From contig BDDD01000724.1 in the NCBI GenBank assembly GCA_001972305.1, positions 62,001 through 126,000 on the forward strand: a stretch of 64,000 nucleotides of DNA. Reading direction: 5' to 3'. How positions within the stretch are numbered: the stretch's first letter is position 1; every line of letters begins with the position of its first letter. The notes under the pieces are model-generated. The model did no database searches. It worked only from the letters and a program-made list of their open reading frames with translations, and was not told the DNA's origin. Source of the DNA: Cephalotus follicularis (taxonomy: Eukaryota > Streptophyta > Magnoliopsida > Oxalidales > Cephalotaceae). The position numbers and the translations under genes are program-made. Below, piece by piece: positions 33,957 to 46,309 of the stretch.

Positions 33957-35984
33957 GACGCTGATATGAGACAGTATGGGTAATTAGTTAACCTTTCTAT
34001 GGTTATGGAACGAATTGTTATGGAATGAATTGATATGGGATGGATTGGTTAGCAGCACATTATGCTCACGTGAATTGTTACGGGATGGTTGTGACCTTCA
34101 ATATGCTAGGACAATCTCAGATTCAGTTTACTGGGACCTTAGATCAGCAGCCAGTTTTGATTATATCAGCCCTTCATGGTGATAGGCTATTGAGACAGGG
34201 TTGGAGTTGTTTCCTGACGCATGTAACGGATAGCGGGAATTGGATACCGAGATTAGAGGATGTTCCAGTTGTTGTGAATACCCAGATGCATTTCTGAATG
34301 AGTTGACATCCTTAACTCTAGCGAGGGATTCAAAGTTTATGATTGACTTGCTTCTAGGGATGGCACCGATATCAAGAGCTCTTATCGTATGGCCCCTCCT
34401 GAGTTTAAGGAATTGAAATTGCAATTACAATAGTGGCTCGATAGAGGTTTTATCAGGCCGAGTGTTTCCCCGTGGGGAGCGCCTGTTCTTGTTGTGAAGT
34501 AAAATGATGGATCCCTCCGAATGTGCATTGGTTATCGGCAACTCAACGGAGTACTGATAAGAACAAGCACTCATTGCCGCACAATGATGAATTGATAATC
34601 AATTGAAAGGTGTTTCAGTGTTCTTTAAGTTGGAACATCATCAGCTAAGGGTTAGAGCTAAAAATATTCCAAGGATAGCTTAGAGGTTCGTAGCAAAGGA
34701 GAAGAGAGTATGGCTCTCAACAGAGGCACCAGAGGAGGATGGTAGCTCAGCATGGTCACTCTATACTTGCCAGTAGCGGTAGTTAGATTTCCTTGACCCG
34801 TGCGTGTATTGCCAATGCACAAATCATGCATCTGATGACTGTTGATGGAAGGCTGGCCAGTGTATGGATTGTGGAGCTTCGGATCATATGGTTAGAAAGT
34901 GTCCTCATGAACGGCATGGTTCCAAGAGTCAGCATGGACAAGGTATGCAACTGTCTGAACGAGATTTTTATCAAGACCAGAGTATCGGCTATCAGCTAAG
35001 CCGTGATTTTGGACCGCTGTATCAGGACCACCCTGGTACTAGTTCACCTTCTCATGCGAGAAGCGATCGAGGTAAACGACCTATGGGATCGATGCCTCTA
35101 GAAGAGTAGAGTTGTGCTATGGGCCAAAGGGCTACAGAAGGATCTATTTCAGTATTTGGAGGTATTGTTCTTATCTCTTTATAGATAGTACGGACTCTTA
35201 TGGATTAAGGTTCACTATATGTATTCATTGCCTTGTAATTCATATGTCGTGCTGATGTGAAACCCCAAACCTTTATGGAATATTATGTAAGTTAACACCC
35301 CCAATAGGAGATTCTGTTCATCCTGAATGGGTGTGTGAATCATGTGCTATAGAGCTATCCGACCCTATATGATGGCAAACCTCTTAGTGTTGCCGATGGA
35401 TGAGTTGGAAGTGATTTTAGAGATGGATCCATGTAGATATGTGTTGTTGGCGGCAGCCTCCAAGTCACGATATGGACTTTATGAGTGGATCGTAATGTCG
35501 TTGGGGTGACCAATACCCTACTGCATTCATGAACCTTACAAATAGGGTATGTAATCCATATCTTGACCAAATTATCGTGATCTCCTTCGATGATGTGTTA
35601 GTGCATTCCAAGTCTACAGAATGATATAGGGAGAGGTTGTGCTGAGCATGGCAGGTCTTGCGAGATCCTCAGCGGTATGCCAAGTTCAGCAAATATGAAT
35701 TTTGGTTATCAGAGGCAGTTTTCCTCGGTCACATTGTCTCCAAGGCCGGTTCATCTGTGGACTTAACAAGGATAGAAGCAATGAAGGATTGGAAACGGCC
35801 AACCAACTTGACTGAGATCCGTAGTTTCTTAGGATTAGTGCATTATTACTGTCTCCTTGTCGAAGGATTCTCACGAATTGCTACGCTTTGAACCGATCGA
35901 CACAGAAAGGGTAGTGGTTGTATAGGATGATAGTTATGAAGGAAATTGGTCGAATTGTGTTTTAAGGTTGTATAGGGAAGTGAG
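33957..35984 (+). mobile_element. G1 gag, protease and reverse transcriptase remains
   Basis: Several Ty3 domains can be seen in short stretches. There is a protease-end segment with MDWLAAHYAHVNC (about 34038-34078), the start of RT with the YRMAP and RPSVSPWGAP signatures (34380-34490), a gag CCHC knuckle CMDCGASDHMVRKCP (about 34859-34905), a second protease-like part (35150-35430), and RT with the catalytic block FDDVLVHSKS (about 35587-35618). The order is not the canonical gag-PR-RT order, so the locus was rearranged or mixes two related copies. It is heavily decayed, with many breaks. Confidence 0.7.
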
Positions 35985-36585
35985 TGTTGGAGTTACATCT
36001 CCCTACAAGCCATGAGGTGGCTAATTGGGTGTACATATTTGATACATTCCTTAATTGGAATAATCCATGCATGCCTATGGTTGGCTGCATGTATGTACTT
36101 TACACTCTGATCCTACATTTTGAGATCCAATTATGTTCAATTGTGCATATATATTCACAATGGTAAACCTGCTATATGTAATATCCCAAACCATCAAAAG
36201 CGGATCAATTCGATCGCCATGTCAACTGAATACACATATAGCGCCTATCACCGAGGGGTTGGATCTCATGCCTAGAGAGGTAATGAGAATGAGGTCCTTA
36301 GTCCCTCATATAGAAATTCCAAGTCATATATTTGCTTTCTGGGCAATTGATGAACTGCAAAGACTTGCCGTATTATGCTTGCTCCCTCGTATGGAGGACA
36401 ACTTCTCTCATTGCCGTTTGGATGGCACTAAAGCAGATACGGGGTGCGTTCTAGAGAGCATGACACTGAACCGACCCACCATAGGTGACCTATCTAGATG
36501 AACATTACCCTTGTCGATAGGATCCCTATTGTTTTCGATAGTGTATAGTCTATGGTGACCATTAGGTCTTAGACTACGTTGTATC

Positions 36586-36690
36586 CTTAGACCTGAGCGG
36601 CTGGCATGCGTTGTGTAGTGACTGCATGACTTTGATTTCCACCTTCCCCAGCACTAGCCAGGTGCTAGCAAAAGGGTTGTCGTTGGGTCA
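36586..36690 (+). promoter_or_regulatory. Block conserved between Copia A and Copia C LTRs (copy 3)
   Basis: Contains ccttagacctgagcggctggcatgc and ccccagcactagccaggtgct. The hairpin partner is slightly changed here. Copy 4 is at 46908-47010. Confidence 0.6.
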
Positions 36691-37350
36691 TATGGAAGCT
36701 GCATTAAGACGTGTGGGCGCAGTTCGCAATATGGAATCATCACACCCATAATGATGGATGAATGGCTCCATATGATCTTGACCATTATTCACTGAAAGAC
36801 CTTGCCAGGCTTAGGCGGACTGGATCCAGGGTGATTCCAGGGAGGTCCGCCAAAGTCACAATGTGTTCATAGATTTATATGGTCGCAGAATATCTTGGTG
36901 GACATTTATCCACACCCTTGTCCGTGGTCGGAGTCACTAGTGATGAGAGTTACATGACACATATGCCGAAGACGGGCTTAAAGGTCTGGCTTTCTTGTTA
37001 TGGACTGATAGACGTGTAATACACGGATCTGGGGGTGATGAGAGTTCACACCGAGGCCATCTTGTGGATAGTCGGGAGGACTATTAGGATGGTCATGCCA
37101 GATTTCGGGATGTTCTGAGAAACTTATCAGCATACCAGATAATTACTAGGCTTTTAGGGTCCTGACTTGCATTGAACATGTTGACACGTGTGAGAGACAC
37201 ATGTCATTTAATGAAATGACAACATTGAGAGGATGTTGCTTTGTGGTGAGTATTTCATATGCTGGATTTAGGTCCATGCATTGCCACGACGAAATCTCCA
37301 TGCAAAGGGTTGAAATTGAATATAGAAGAGAAATGTCTCATCCTAATCTT

Positions 37351-37846
37351 GGGCGTCGATGCCATAGAGAGTATGCGTCGACACCATGGATTCCAGGGAC
37401 TTTAGGCATTGACACCATGGAGAGCATGCGTCGATGCCATGACAAAGCCCCTGGACATCAAAACCATGACGAGCATGTGTTGACGCCAAGACAAGTAGAG
37501 ATAGTAAGTCTCATCCGTCCTTACGCGTCGACGCCATCAGTAGGCGTTGACGCTATGATAGGTCGATACATCGCATCGATGCCATGGAGAGCATTATGTT
37601 GACGTTATGGAAACCAGGGACTTTACGCATTGACGTCATAGGTCAAATGGCGTTGACACATAGACTGGAAGAGTCGACGCCATCGGTTAGGCATTGATGC
37701 CTATAGGAGAGTATATAAAGCATGAGAGAAGCTTCTTTGACACACAACTCTTTTCTCTCTCTCTCTCTCTCTCTCTTCCTGGTCACCTTCTCTCTTCGAC
37801 CTGCAGATTGTACGCGTCGACGCCATCGGATAGGCGTTGACGCCAA
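37351..37846. repeat. GTCGAC palindrome cluster (Copia C 5' LTR)
   Basis: About fifteen units of ggcgtcgacgcc type (also cgttgacgcc, cattgacacc, cgtcgatgcc) followed by at(g/c), over 500 bases. Many units look like CpG-decayed versions of one palindrome. Confidence 0.82.
37753..37777 (+). repeat. (CT)n microsatellite in Copia C 5' LTR
   Basis: Pure CT run inside the LTR; the 3' LTR has a longer, interrupted version (48085-48133). Confidence 0.9.
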
Positions 37847-38664
37847 TATCGCCCGGTGCGATTTTCTTCCATTTTCAACCATCCTTTCACCCCTCAAAGC
37901 TCAATATAGGTGGAGATGATTTGTACCTTGCATCTCAGCTTTATCTATAGAGTTTATTGTGTAGGATTAACACTCAAACCTCCATCACCATCTTCCTTGT
38001 GCATGGATCAAGGAGGAGCTTGGAGCTTTAATGGAGTTTTACAATTAAAGTGATGAGGGAGCTCTTGAAGGAAGGAGCCATCACTTGAGGTAACCAATTT
38101 CTTGTCTCCCTCTTTCTGGATTCGGATTGGGGTTAGGTTTTTCCAGCCATAGCCAAACCCAAGATGAATGTGGTTTCGTCTTGTGTGTGGAAATTGCTTG
38201 TTGTGGGTTTAGCTTGCAATTTTGGGTTCTGGCTCGGGTATGCCTACCCTGGCCGACCCTCGTTGTTTTGTGGAGGAACCATTGCGATTCCTTAGGGTTA
38301 GGGATTGCTCCTTGTTCAGGTTTTTGGGTCAATTTCCTAGGGATTGTTTGTGTTCCTTTAATGCAATTGTTTGTGATCGATGTGAGAGTTTATGGCAACT
38401 CTTACTCCAAACACGTTTCTCCCTTATGCTTGGATCGGTTTACTGGTTTGGCTACATGCTCCATTAGGGTTCCTGGGATTTTTGGGACAATTGTGGACAT
38501 TGTTCTAGGTTATATGGGTAGCCCATTTCTTGGGGAGCAATCATTTGATTGAAAACTAAAATTGATCACCCTTCACTCCCAATGCCCATAATTGAGTTTT
38601 TGTTTCCCTTCCGCCGCTCCTTTTGAGCCTCACTGCCCCCCGGGGTCGGGGGGTTCCCAACAAG

Positions 38665-38671
38665 TGGTATC
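38665..38671 (+). promoter_or_regulatory. Copia C primer-binding site, split by S1
   Basis: tggtatc is present here; after S1 the TSD repeats gtatc (41289-41293) and agagcg follows. The solo LTR therefore sits exactly within the Met-tRNA primer-binding site. Confidence 0.88.
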
Positions 38672-39002
38672 TGTCACACCACGTTATTTCTCACATTGAA
38701 AACATATATATATGGTAAAAGTTAACAATCAACCATTAATCAATCATCGATATTTTAATCAAAAGGGGAAGCATTCCATAGTCAGATTATAATAAATATC
38801 CGCACGCAGCCCATACTACGTGCTTACAAGTACAACATACGTTATAAATTACATGTTTGAATGTAATATAACAAACGGAGTATGATCGTTATTACAATAT
38901 AACTTGACATAGTAAATAACAACCTTAAAAGATAGAAGCTCTCCAATAAAGCTTCAGCAGCACTTGCCCAAATGCCTTCAATTAATCTTAAATTGTAGGG
39001 GG

Positions 39003-39027
39003 TTAGCCTTTGTCCTCACTCGGCTAA
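39003..39027 (-). promoter_or_regulatory. G3-family conserved LTR hairpin block (S1)
   Basis: ttagcc ... ggctaa six-pair stem around gagtgaggacaaa (minus view), the same as in G3 (60293-60317). Confidence 0.6.
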
Positions 39028-40002
39028 GTAGGAATAAAGCATGAGAAAGAATATATAAATGTAACATGTATGACAGTTTATTTTGAAATAACATATTAAT
39101 TAAAGTATTCCAATATATAAGATCAATCATGCCAAGTGGCCATAGACAATACAATTCAAGAATATCTCACAAGGGTAAAATAAATCAATACAATGGTTGG
39201 GTGTCACAAGTCGCTAACTCCTAGCACCAACTGCGCACCACCTAACTATCACCCTACACTCCGAAGATGATAGATCAGGTAACAATTCTGCCAGCATTTA
39301 GCGGGCAGGTAACAATCAAAATCTGCATTGCAGATAAGTTTGGTGGAAGCTCTAGCCAACTCCTGGCACATATGACCACCCCGTAGCCAGTGATGTCTCC
39401 TATCACTCGACTAACGGCAATAAGCATAGACAAAAAATTCAATCAATTCAATAACAATATTACATATATCTATAATGTGCAATATGGTAGTAGTGTTCTT
39501 TTAGAAACATTTAACAATTCAGTGACCTTACTTCTCTTTTGCAGGAAATGGTAACAATGCAATAGTGGTTCTCTTTTGGAGAACAAAACAATAGTGGTAC
39601 CTCTCATGGGAGGGAACAGTAAATTATTGACAGTAAGTCTCATTTTGAAAACCATAGTTAAAATCCATATTTGTGCTTATAGCACTTAGTTTGTTCAATC
39701 CTTTATATTAAGTGAAACAATAGTGTTTATGAACACTTAATAGATATACAATACCTATAACAGCAGCATTATGCAGCAGCATAACAATAGGAAAAATAGC
39801 AATTCAAGGATTCAAACGAGAATCATTAACATACCCATAGTCATTCTTACACATTTCACAAAAGGAATGCATAAGTTGTTTAATTCCTGAAATGTAGCTA
39901 CACATGGCCAGGATTGAATATTAGAATCATCCCATGTGGAGGCTAGGGTGATTACATACCATTTAAGCCTAAACAGTATCTAATATCAGCAGATTATCTC
40001 TT

Positions 40003-40120
40003 AACAGCCGACTGTTCATAAGAATAGCCGGCTGTTTACATTGAGCAGTCGACTGTTTGTCCTTAACAGTCGGCTGTTTACATTTAGCAGTCGACTGTTA
40101 GGCTCAACAGTCTACTCTTT
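40003..40120. repeat. GTCGAC palindrome cluster a (S1)
   Basis: Six units of cagtcgactgttt / cagccgactgttt / cagtcggctgttt type about 18-20 bases apart, followed by tacccagaaaaa. Confidence 0.85.
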
Positions 40121-41035
40121 TACCCAGAAAAATGACAGGCAGTAGTTTAACAAAAACAAAGTATGCATGTTCACATTCTAGTTCAAACAAATTAGTAGCA
40201 TGCAATCATATAGCAATTATCCATACATGATATACATACTATATCTTCAAGAACATGTCGATACCCCTACCTCAATCGCTATCCCAGAACCAAATTGGAT
40301 TGATTATTCTCTTTGTGTTCGAACTTCAACTCAACACTAACAATCCAGAAATTTAATCTATAGAGGCATGTTGGCAGTAGGCATATAGAATAAAAATCAG
40401 TAACTAAATATGGTTGACTAACTACCATACCATCACTGAATTAAACCAGCAACTTACTAGAGAGATCCTAAGCCTCAAACTCACTTTGAGTTCCAAAACT
40501 CTTTATACCAACTCAACTCCAATTCCAGCAATTAAATCTATACATGCATGTTAACCAGTAGATATAATATCAATTTAGTGTTCTTATACTATTGTTGAGC
40601 CATGGTAACATTTAAACCAATGACTTACCAGGGAGAATCAAGCTCCAACCTCCACTTTGAACTCTCTAACTCCAACATGCAAGTTCAGAAATTACTCCAC
40701 CATAAATCCTCTCTTCTCAGTGTTTCTAGCATTCAACTCAAGCTCTCAACAACTGATATAGAAGGTTTAAAGGCTTAGGAATTCGTCAGATTCCATTAAC
40801 TCCAATCCCCAGCATTTTCCTTTCTCTCTCTCCCATCACAATTCCTTACTCCTTTCAATTTCTGTTTTGCAGGTTTGCAGGTCTGCAGATGAAATAGAGC
40901 ACATGCAAGACACCACTCTTGCATGTTACACAGCTGGTGGCGTGCCTTAGCTCGACATGACACGTTTTAGAACACATGTCATCAACTGCCACTGCCCTGT
41001 TTCACACGCCATGCACAGGCACCTGTCTGAGCTTA

Positions 41036-41131
41036 GACCAGTCGACTGTTACCCTGCGACAGTTGACGGTCCTTCCACGAACCAACCAGTCGACTATTAC
41101 CCTATGACAGTCGGCTGTTAGGTGTTGATTC
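41036..41131. repeat. GTCGAC palindrome cluster b (S1)
   Basis: Four units (cagtcgactgtt, cagttgacgg, cagtcgactatt, cagtcggctgtt), two of them followed by accctgcgac or accctatgac, near the end of the solo LTR. Confidence 0.8.
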
Positions 41132-42161
41132 TGATTCCTTAAGTTTATTTAAGGACTCCTCGATTTCATTTAATCTAAACCAATCAACGTACACATTATT
41201 CATAGTAATTGCACACTAAACCTCAATATAATGTATATTTTATTCAACATTGTACAATATACATTAATCAAAAATTACGGGTATTACAGTATCAGAGCGA
41301 CCCAATGAGCTGTAATCAAACCTTTTTTTGATATCTAGTGGCTTGTAGATTAACTTTGTGCCTTGACTGTTTTATTACAATTACATCCCTAGAGTGCAAT
41401 TGGCAATTTTGGTTCGATTGGAATGTTGCTCATTGTAGTTATTTTTGTCAATTGTATGAACTAGTGTAAATGACTAATTAATGGCTAGTTCGATGAGCTG
41501 AAGATTAGTATATAGGGTATTTGAGATGCATGGGAGCATTCAATAATCCATTGTACAATTTAGGATCTCGAACAGACCTTAAGAAGTCTTTAAACGAGGG
41601 TTTATAAAGTGAATGTAATTTTTCTTGAAAAACTGGTTGTGTGCATTTCTTTCTGTTAAGACTTTCTATACTGCTTAGTATAGTATGTCTGACAGAAAAC
41701 CTAGCTGTTAAGAGGACAGGCACACACCAGGCAGTTTTGAGAGGAAATTTAATTCACTTATACACTAAGTTCATTAATATAATGCAATATATATTTCAAG
41801 AGAAAATATGATATTCAAGAGGAATTTTAATATTAGTTCGCTAATATTTAATTGCATTATTCTTTTATTCACTCAACAATCACATGGAAGAGCCATGAGA
41901 TTAAATGTAGTAGGAGATTACATTAAGGGACACTAGATTTTAATTACTTTGGAGGGAGTTGCATTCTCGATTGTCTAGTAGTAAAATTGACGAGCCATTG
42001 AATATTAGATTGTTTACATGTTTATTCATTAAATATGTTGGTTATATTTTTTGAATTTCTTATGCATGTTGGTAGGCTTTGGGACTAGACCTAACTTTGT
42101 GGATTTTTTCGTGGATGATTTAAATTCTATATTATGCTTTAAATTCATATGTCTGTAATAA

Positions 42162-42178
42162 GGCTGCCTGCGTGCGCC
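42162..42178 (+). other. Conserved leader hairpin, Copia C
   Basis: GGC(T)GC/GCGCC stem with one bulged T and loop CTGCGT, in the conserved gtaataagg context. Confidence 0.6.
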
Positions 42179-42873
42179 ATATTAATTTTCTTGTTCTTAA
42201 TTTTATTCGTGGTAGAATAGAAATCTCTTCTCCCTCTTTTGTATTTCTTTTTCTTTTTATTCTATACAACCAGTGTAAGTTTCTAGAAAAGGTGCAATGG
42301 AGTTGAAGAGAGGATCAAGAAGATTGCAAGACCATTTGAAGACCTAGCATGCGTGGTAGCATTTGTAATAATGTAATTTAAATTAGTACACCTAGGAGAC
42401 CAAGTGATCACTTTGGCTCGTGTGGTCACTAATAGTTTCAATCCCAAGTCAGGCCACTTTTAGGGTACATGAGATGGAAGTTTTCTTTTTACAAATAGTC
42501 CAAACACATCCAAGCATCTAAGCCGTTCCAAAGGGATTGGAAGATAAAAATGAATCTTAAAAATGGCTTGGCTTATAAAACTTGATAAGACCACCTTAAT
42601 TCCTCCAAACTAGAAATAATAAGTCCATAAGCGGTGGGCCATATGGCTACCTTGTCGTTGGGCTTCCATCATCTTTGTTGAATGGTGTGGATATATTGGG
42701 TATGGTACCAGCCATAGATGAGGTCCCCCGTATGACCACTTCTATTCAATTTTAGTACAGGGGTTGTACTAGAAGGAAGTGACCATGTTTTTGATACTCT
42801 GACAGGCCACAGCGTGTGGGTGTCAAAACGGGTTTATTTCTTTGAGGATTGTGGGTTTGACTTATACCGGGAT

Positions 42874-43033
42874 CTTATGGTTACCATCATGCCACAGCAA
42901 AGACCATAGGGGCCAGCAGGTCGAATCTTGCATCGGATCTTACACGAAGGGCAAGAGGTCCTAAATGTAAGTTGGCGCTCAAGTCTACCTATTTTGGTAT
43001 TATGGTTTGCACGGCCACAATCGGGACCATAGT
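42874..43033 (+). other. Leader hairpins, Copia C
   Basis: Hairpin 1 pairs cttatggt (42874-42881) with accatagg (42903-42910). Hairpin 2 pairs attatggt (42999-43006) with accatagt (43026-43033). Each has one G-U pair. The loops are decayed forms of catgcccacagcaaag. Confidence 0.6.
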
Positions 43034-43217
43034 ATGCTGGATATATTCTGATCCCCACTAGGAGGCGAGAGGCTTCCCGAGTTCCACATAGGAGGTGTGG
43101 AATACGATTAGAATAGTGGGATGAGCCATAATTACTAAAGGCCAAGGATTATGATAATAACATTAATTGGAATAATCTGCTAATACTTCTCTCAATTTTC
43201 TCTATATAGGTTGTTAG

Positions 43218-46200
43218 ACATACTCAATCTTACTCAATTGGCAGTTAGCACCACACAAATAAGTTTAATGGTTGAACTTCATTTAATGGCAGCGTTAGGT
43301 ATGCTTGATACTCACGAGTATGAGAGAGGCTCATGTAATGACTGAATATTCCCAACCGTTCATGCAAACATGTCAAAGAGTGACAAGACCAAGGAGGTCA
43401 AATGATTGCATGAATTATGAGCACACATGGACACCGTAAGGGTTATCTTTACACAACTGAGAGAGTTGTTTGGCTCTAAAGGAGGCAGATTTGGTCTGTG
43501 GTAGGACTAAATCAGCCATCCTCATACTTTTATCTTCTTATGGGACAACATCCGAGAGGGATAGATCATGGGATCATGTTCCAAAGGCAATGAGCCTTAC
43601 AAGATAAAAGGGTAAAGCACAAGGAGTGAAAAGGGGTGCCATTGATCAAAGGATCACAAGGAGAATGCTTGCTGTGGGAAGCAAGGCATTAAAAAGTAAA
43701 ACTGTAAATGTTCCTTAAATCCACAGGTAGAGGTACCTCGGTGTAAGATACTTCTACTTTTACTTACTAGCTGACAATGTAAGTTGAGCTTGAGTAATGA
43801 ACTCTGGTTATGACACTAACATTGATATCTCTATGCAAGGAGGTAAGAGAAGCTAGACAGCAAGGAGCTGTTAAAGCTGTGGATATACGCCAAGGTGTTG
43901 AATCAGGGGATTCACATCGTTTGGATAGGTGTAATGAATTGTTTATAATTGCTAATGGATATATACTCGATTGTTGTATATAGAATACTACAAGAAACTT
44001 TGTTTCGTTCTATTTGAGATAAGCAACGAGCTTGAATTTGTGGTAAAAATTCTTTATTCTCACACATAACAATATTCTAGTTAGTGCAAGAGGCACGTGG
44101 AATAAAAGGATCTAAGTTATAACCATGCATTAACAATTCAATAAGGAACAAATAATAAAAGATTATGAGAGATAATAGGACATTCTCTCTAAATGGACAT
44201 CTCCTGGAAAAACCATCTGGGTATGGTATATCCATACGGAGCATATGGACTTTGTGGAAAAGGTCCACTCCAATAAATCTTTTACACATCTTCCTATCTC
44301 CCTCTGGGTTTTTCATTGCACAGGGCAATCCATATCCAAATCCAGATTCCTAAAAATCCGTCCCCTCCGATGTCATGAGGATATCATACGATCAAGGAGA
44401 TCATACATGGAGGAAACCCAACCTAAACCAAGAGGGTTAAAGGTTGTCCAGCTTGTAATAGAAGGCAGAGACTTTCTAAGCTAGAGGCATGAGTGGATCA
44501 TTGCCGGTTTGTGGGATATCTTAAGAAGAGCCTAGGATATCATTTCACCATCCTAGCGAACAAAAGTTTTTTGTTACGCGTATCCCAGCTAACAAATTTT
44601 TTGTGTTGGGTACTGCATATTCTCAAGGAGGGAATACCTGTTTACAAGAAATAGTGGGGTCAAGGTATAACTAAGGAAGTTATTACCAGGTGAAAAACCA
44701 TAGGACGATAAGGAATTAGAGGTTGAATCGTCTTAAGACATAATTTGGGAAGGGATCCCAAATCTGAGAGGGAATCTTAGTAAGGCAATCCTCTAGGGAG
44801 GATAATAGGCAAAGTTTTTGATAGTGCTTGAGAGATAGGATTTCTCGACGATAGCATTGACAAAACTTTTGTCATCGAGGGATGACAAGCCTATCAGCTA
44901 CAAGGACCAGTGAAGAACACTTATTCTAGGGCATGGCATGGAGCCTTGATACCCGAAATGGACACCATATACGTCACCCAAGTGTGTAACTTGGTAAATG
45001 CTCCCAAGGGCAGGAATCCCATTGGTTGCATATATATCTTCAAGGAGAAGATAGGTGTAAATGAAAAGGTTGAAACCTTTAAAGCGCGATTAGCAAAGAA
45101 AAGGTATAGAATGAAATGAGAGGTTGACTATACTTTCTAGCAAATCGCATATGCTTAAGTCCATTTGGATAACACAAGCTATAAAGGTTTATGGTTCATC
45201 TTAAGCTAGCATTCCGTATCTGAAACATCTTTTGGTATAGATGTGCCTTATGTCTACTAGATATAGGATAACCCAAATATCACTGTCTTTGTTAAAGTAC
45301 ATTAACATGGTGCAGTTCATGTAAGTACAATAAACCAAGAATTTCTCTATTAAGGATTTGGGAGAGGCTTTCTACGTTTTAAAGAATGAAGATCTAAAGA
45401 GTAGATCGAGTAGATTGCTTGGGCTTTCCCAAAGCTAGTACATCAGCAGGGAGCTGATATAGTATAGCAAAAAGGATTCCATTAATATGGCCTACTGCCA
45501 ATTAGACATGGAATTCTCCTTTCCGAGAGGATGTCTTTGGAGACATTGAGGAGAGGACACGCATAAACGGGAAACCATAAGCGTGGGCTGTGGATTCTAT
45601 CTTGTATGTCATACCTTGTACTATGCCTGATGTCAGACATGCCCGAGAGAGTGGCTAGTCGATTTTCAGTCCTAATTCCAGTGGATGGCACTGGAAATTG
45701 TCAATAGGGATAATGGCAAATCTGAGATGAGCTTAGGATCCCTAATTGACATATAGAGAATATGGTGAAAATTTAAAACTTAATAGTTATGGGAACTCTA
45801 TAGTTTGAAAGTGATTTGGTTAATCACTAATTCGTTTAAGGATATATTTAATATTCTGGACGAAGGTGTTTTATAAGAGATGCAAGAGTTTAAGGCAAAG
45901 GATGCTTACAACTCTATGGTCCAATTTGAGTACATCATGACGTAAAATACCGCATTCGAGTAGCTATTTTGGAAGTGGAAGTTCTATCGTGAATTTCTAG
46001 TGGCTCCAATCCGTTGTCAATCCAGTTGTGGAGACTGTGATGACGATGGAGGGTTTGGCACTAACCCTAGAACCGTGGTCTCATCACCACTCCATATTTT
46101 TAAACAACGATGGTATCACTTGATCATTTAGATCATATGATCATGGAGATCATAATACAGAGAAATGGGATCAAATTGAGAGATTTACGAAGGTAGCAAA

Positions 46201-46290
46201 CTTAGCAGACCCATTGACCAATACCTTTAGATATTATGTACTTGAAAGAGTCTTATGTGTGATATGCTCAGGCTGTATGGTTCAATGGCT
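43218..46290 (+). mobile_element. Copia C coding remains
   Basis: Strongly decayed. The best stretch is the RT start, with MDTIYVTQVCNLVNAPKG and NPIGCIYIFKEKIGVNEKVE (about 44958-45075), matching Copia A at 7840-7950. RT and RNase H traces continue to about 46290, where LADPLTN lies near 46201-46221. Gag and protease are only hinted at in 43250-43900. Many breaks. Confidence 0.7.
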
Positions 46291-46298
46291 ATAGGGGC

Positions 46299-46309
46299 AA
46301 GTGGGAGAT
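46299..46309 (+). promoter_or_regulatory. Copia C polypurine tract
   Basis: aagtgggagat directly before the 3' LTR start. Confidence 0.85.

Larger units (their letters stand above)
35985..38662 (+). repeat. Copia C 5' LTR
   Basis: From tgttggagtt to ttcccaaca. It contains copy 3 of the Copia A/C conserved block (36586-36690), a long GTCGAC cluster (37351-37846) and a (CT)n run (37753-37777). GC-rich ccccccggggtcggggg lies just before its end. Confidence 0.92.
38672..41288 (-). repeat. S1: solo LTR of the G3 (Tekay-type) family, reversed
   Basis: Ends tgtcacacc and gggtattaca (+ view), TSD gtatc perfect, 2617 bp. On the minus strand it starts tgtaataccc and ends gtgtgaca, like G3's LTR (58144-60712, 2569 bp). 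A shared block with a ttagcc/ggctaa hairpin (39003-39027) supports the relation. Two GTCGAC clusters are present. Confidence 0.9.
41294..43217 (+). other. Copia C leader
   Basis: Non-coding leader after the S1 insertion. It holds the GC hairpin (42162-42178), the large hairpins (42874-42910 and 42999-43033), the tccccactaggagg block (43053-43066) and tataggttgttag before the expected gag start (43205-43217). Confidence 0.72.

Noticed and set aside
25472-33961. gatgg / gacgc as the target-site duplication of Copia B1
   Set aside because: Two of five bases differ and the LTR start is itself uncertain, so I did not count it as a TSD.
37643-37919. Small proteins on both strands around the (CT)n run
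   Set aside because: The frames come from the simple repeat and the palindrome units in the Copia C LTR.
38127-38552. 141-codon + frame rich in hydrophobic residues (and a similar one at 48490-48922)
   Set aside because: Both are at the same place in the two Copia C LTRs, differ in frame between copies, and show no known domain. LTR position explains the similarity.
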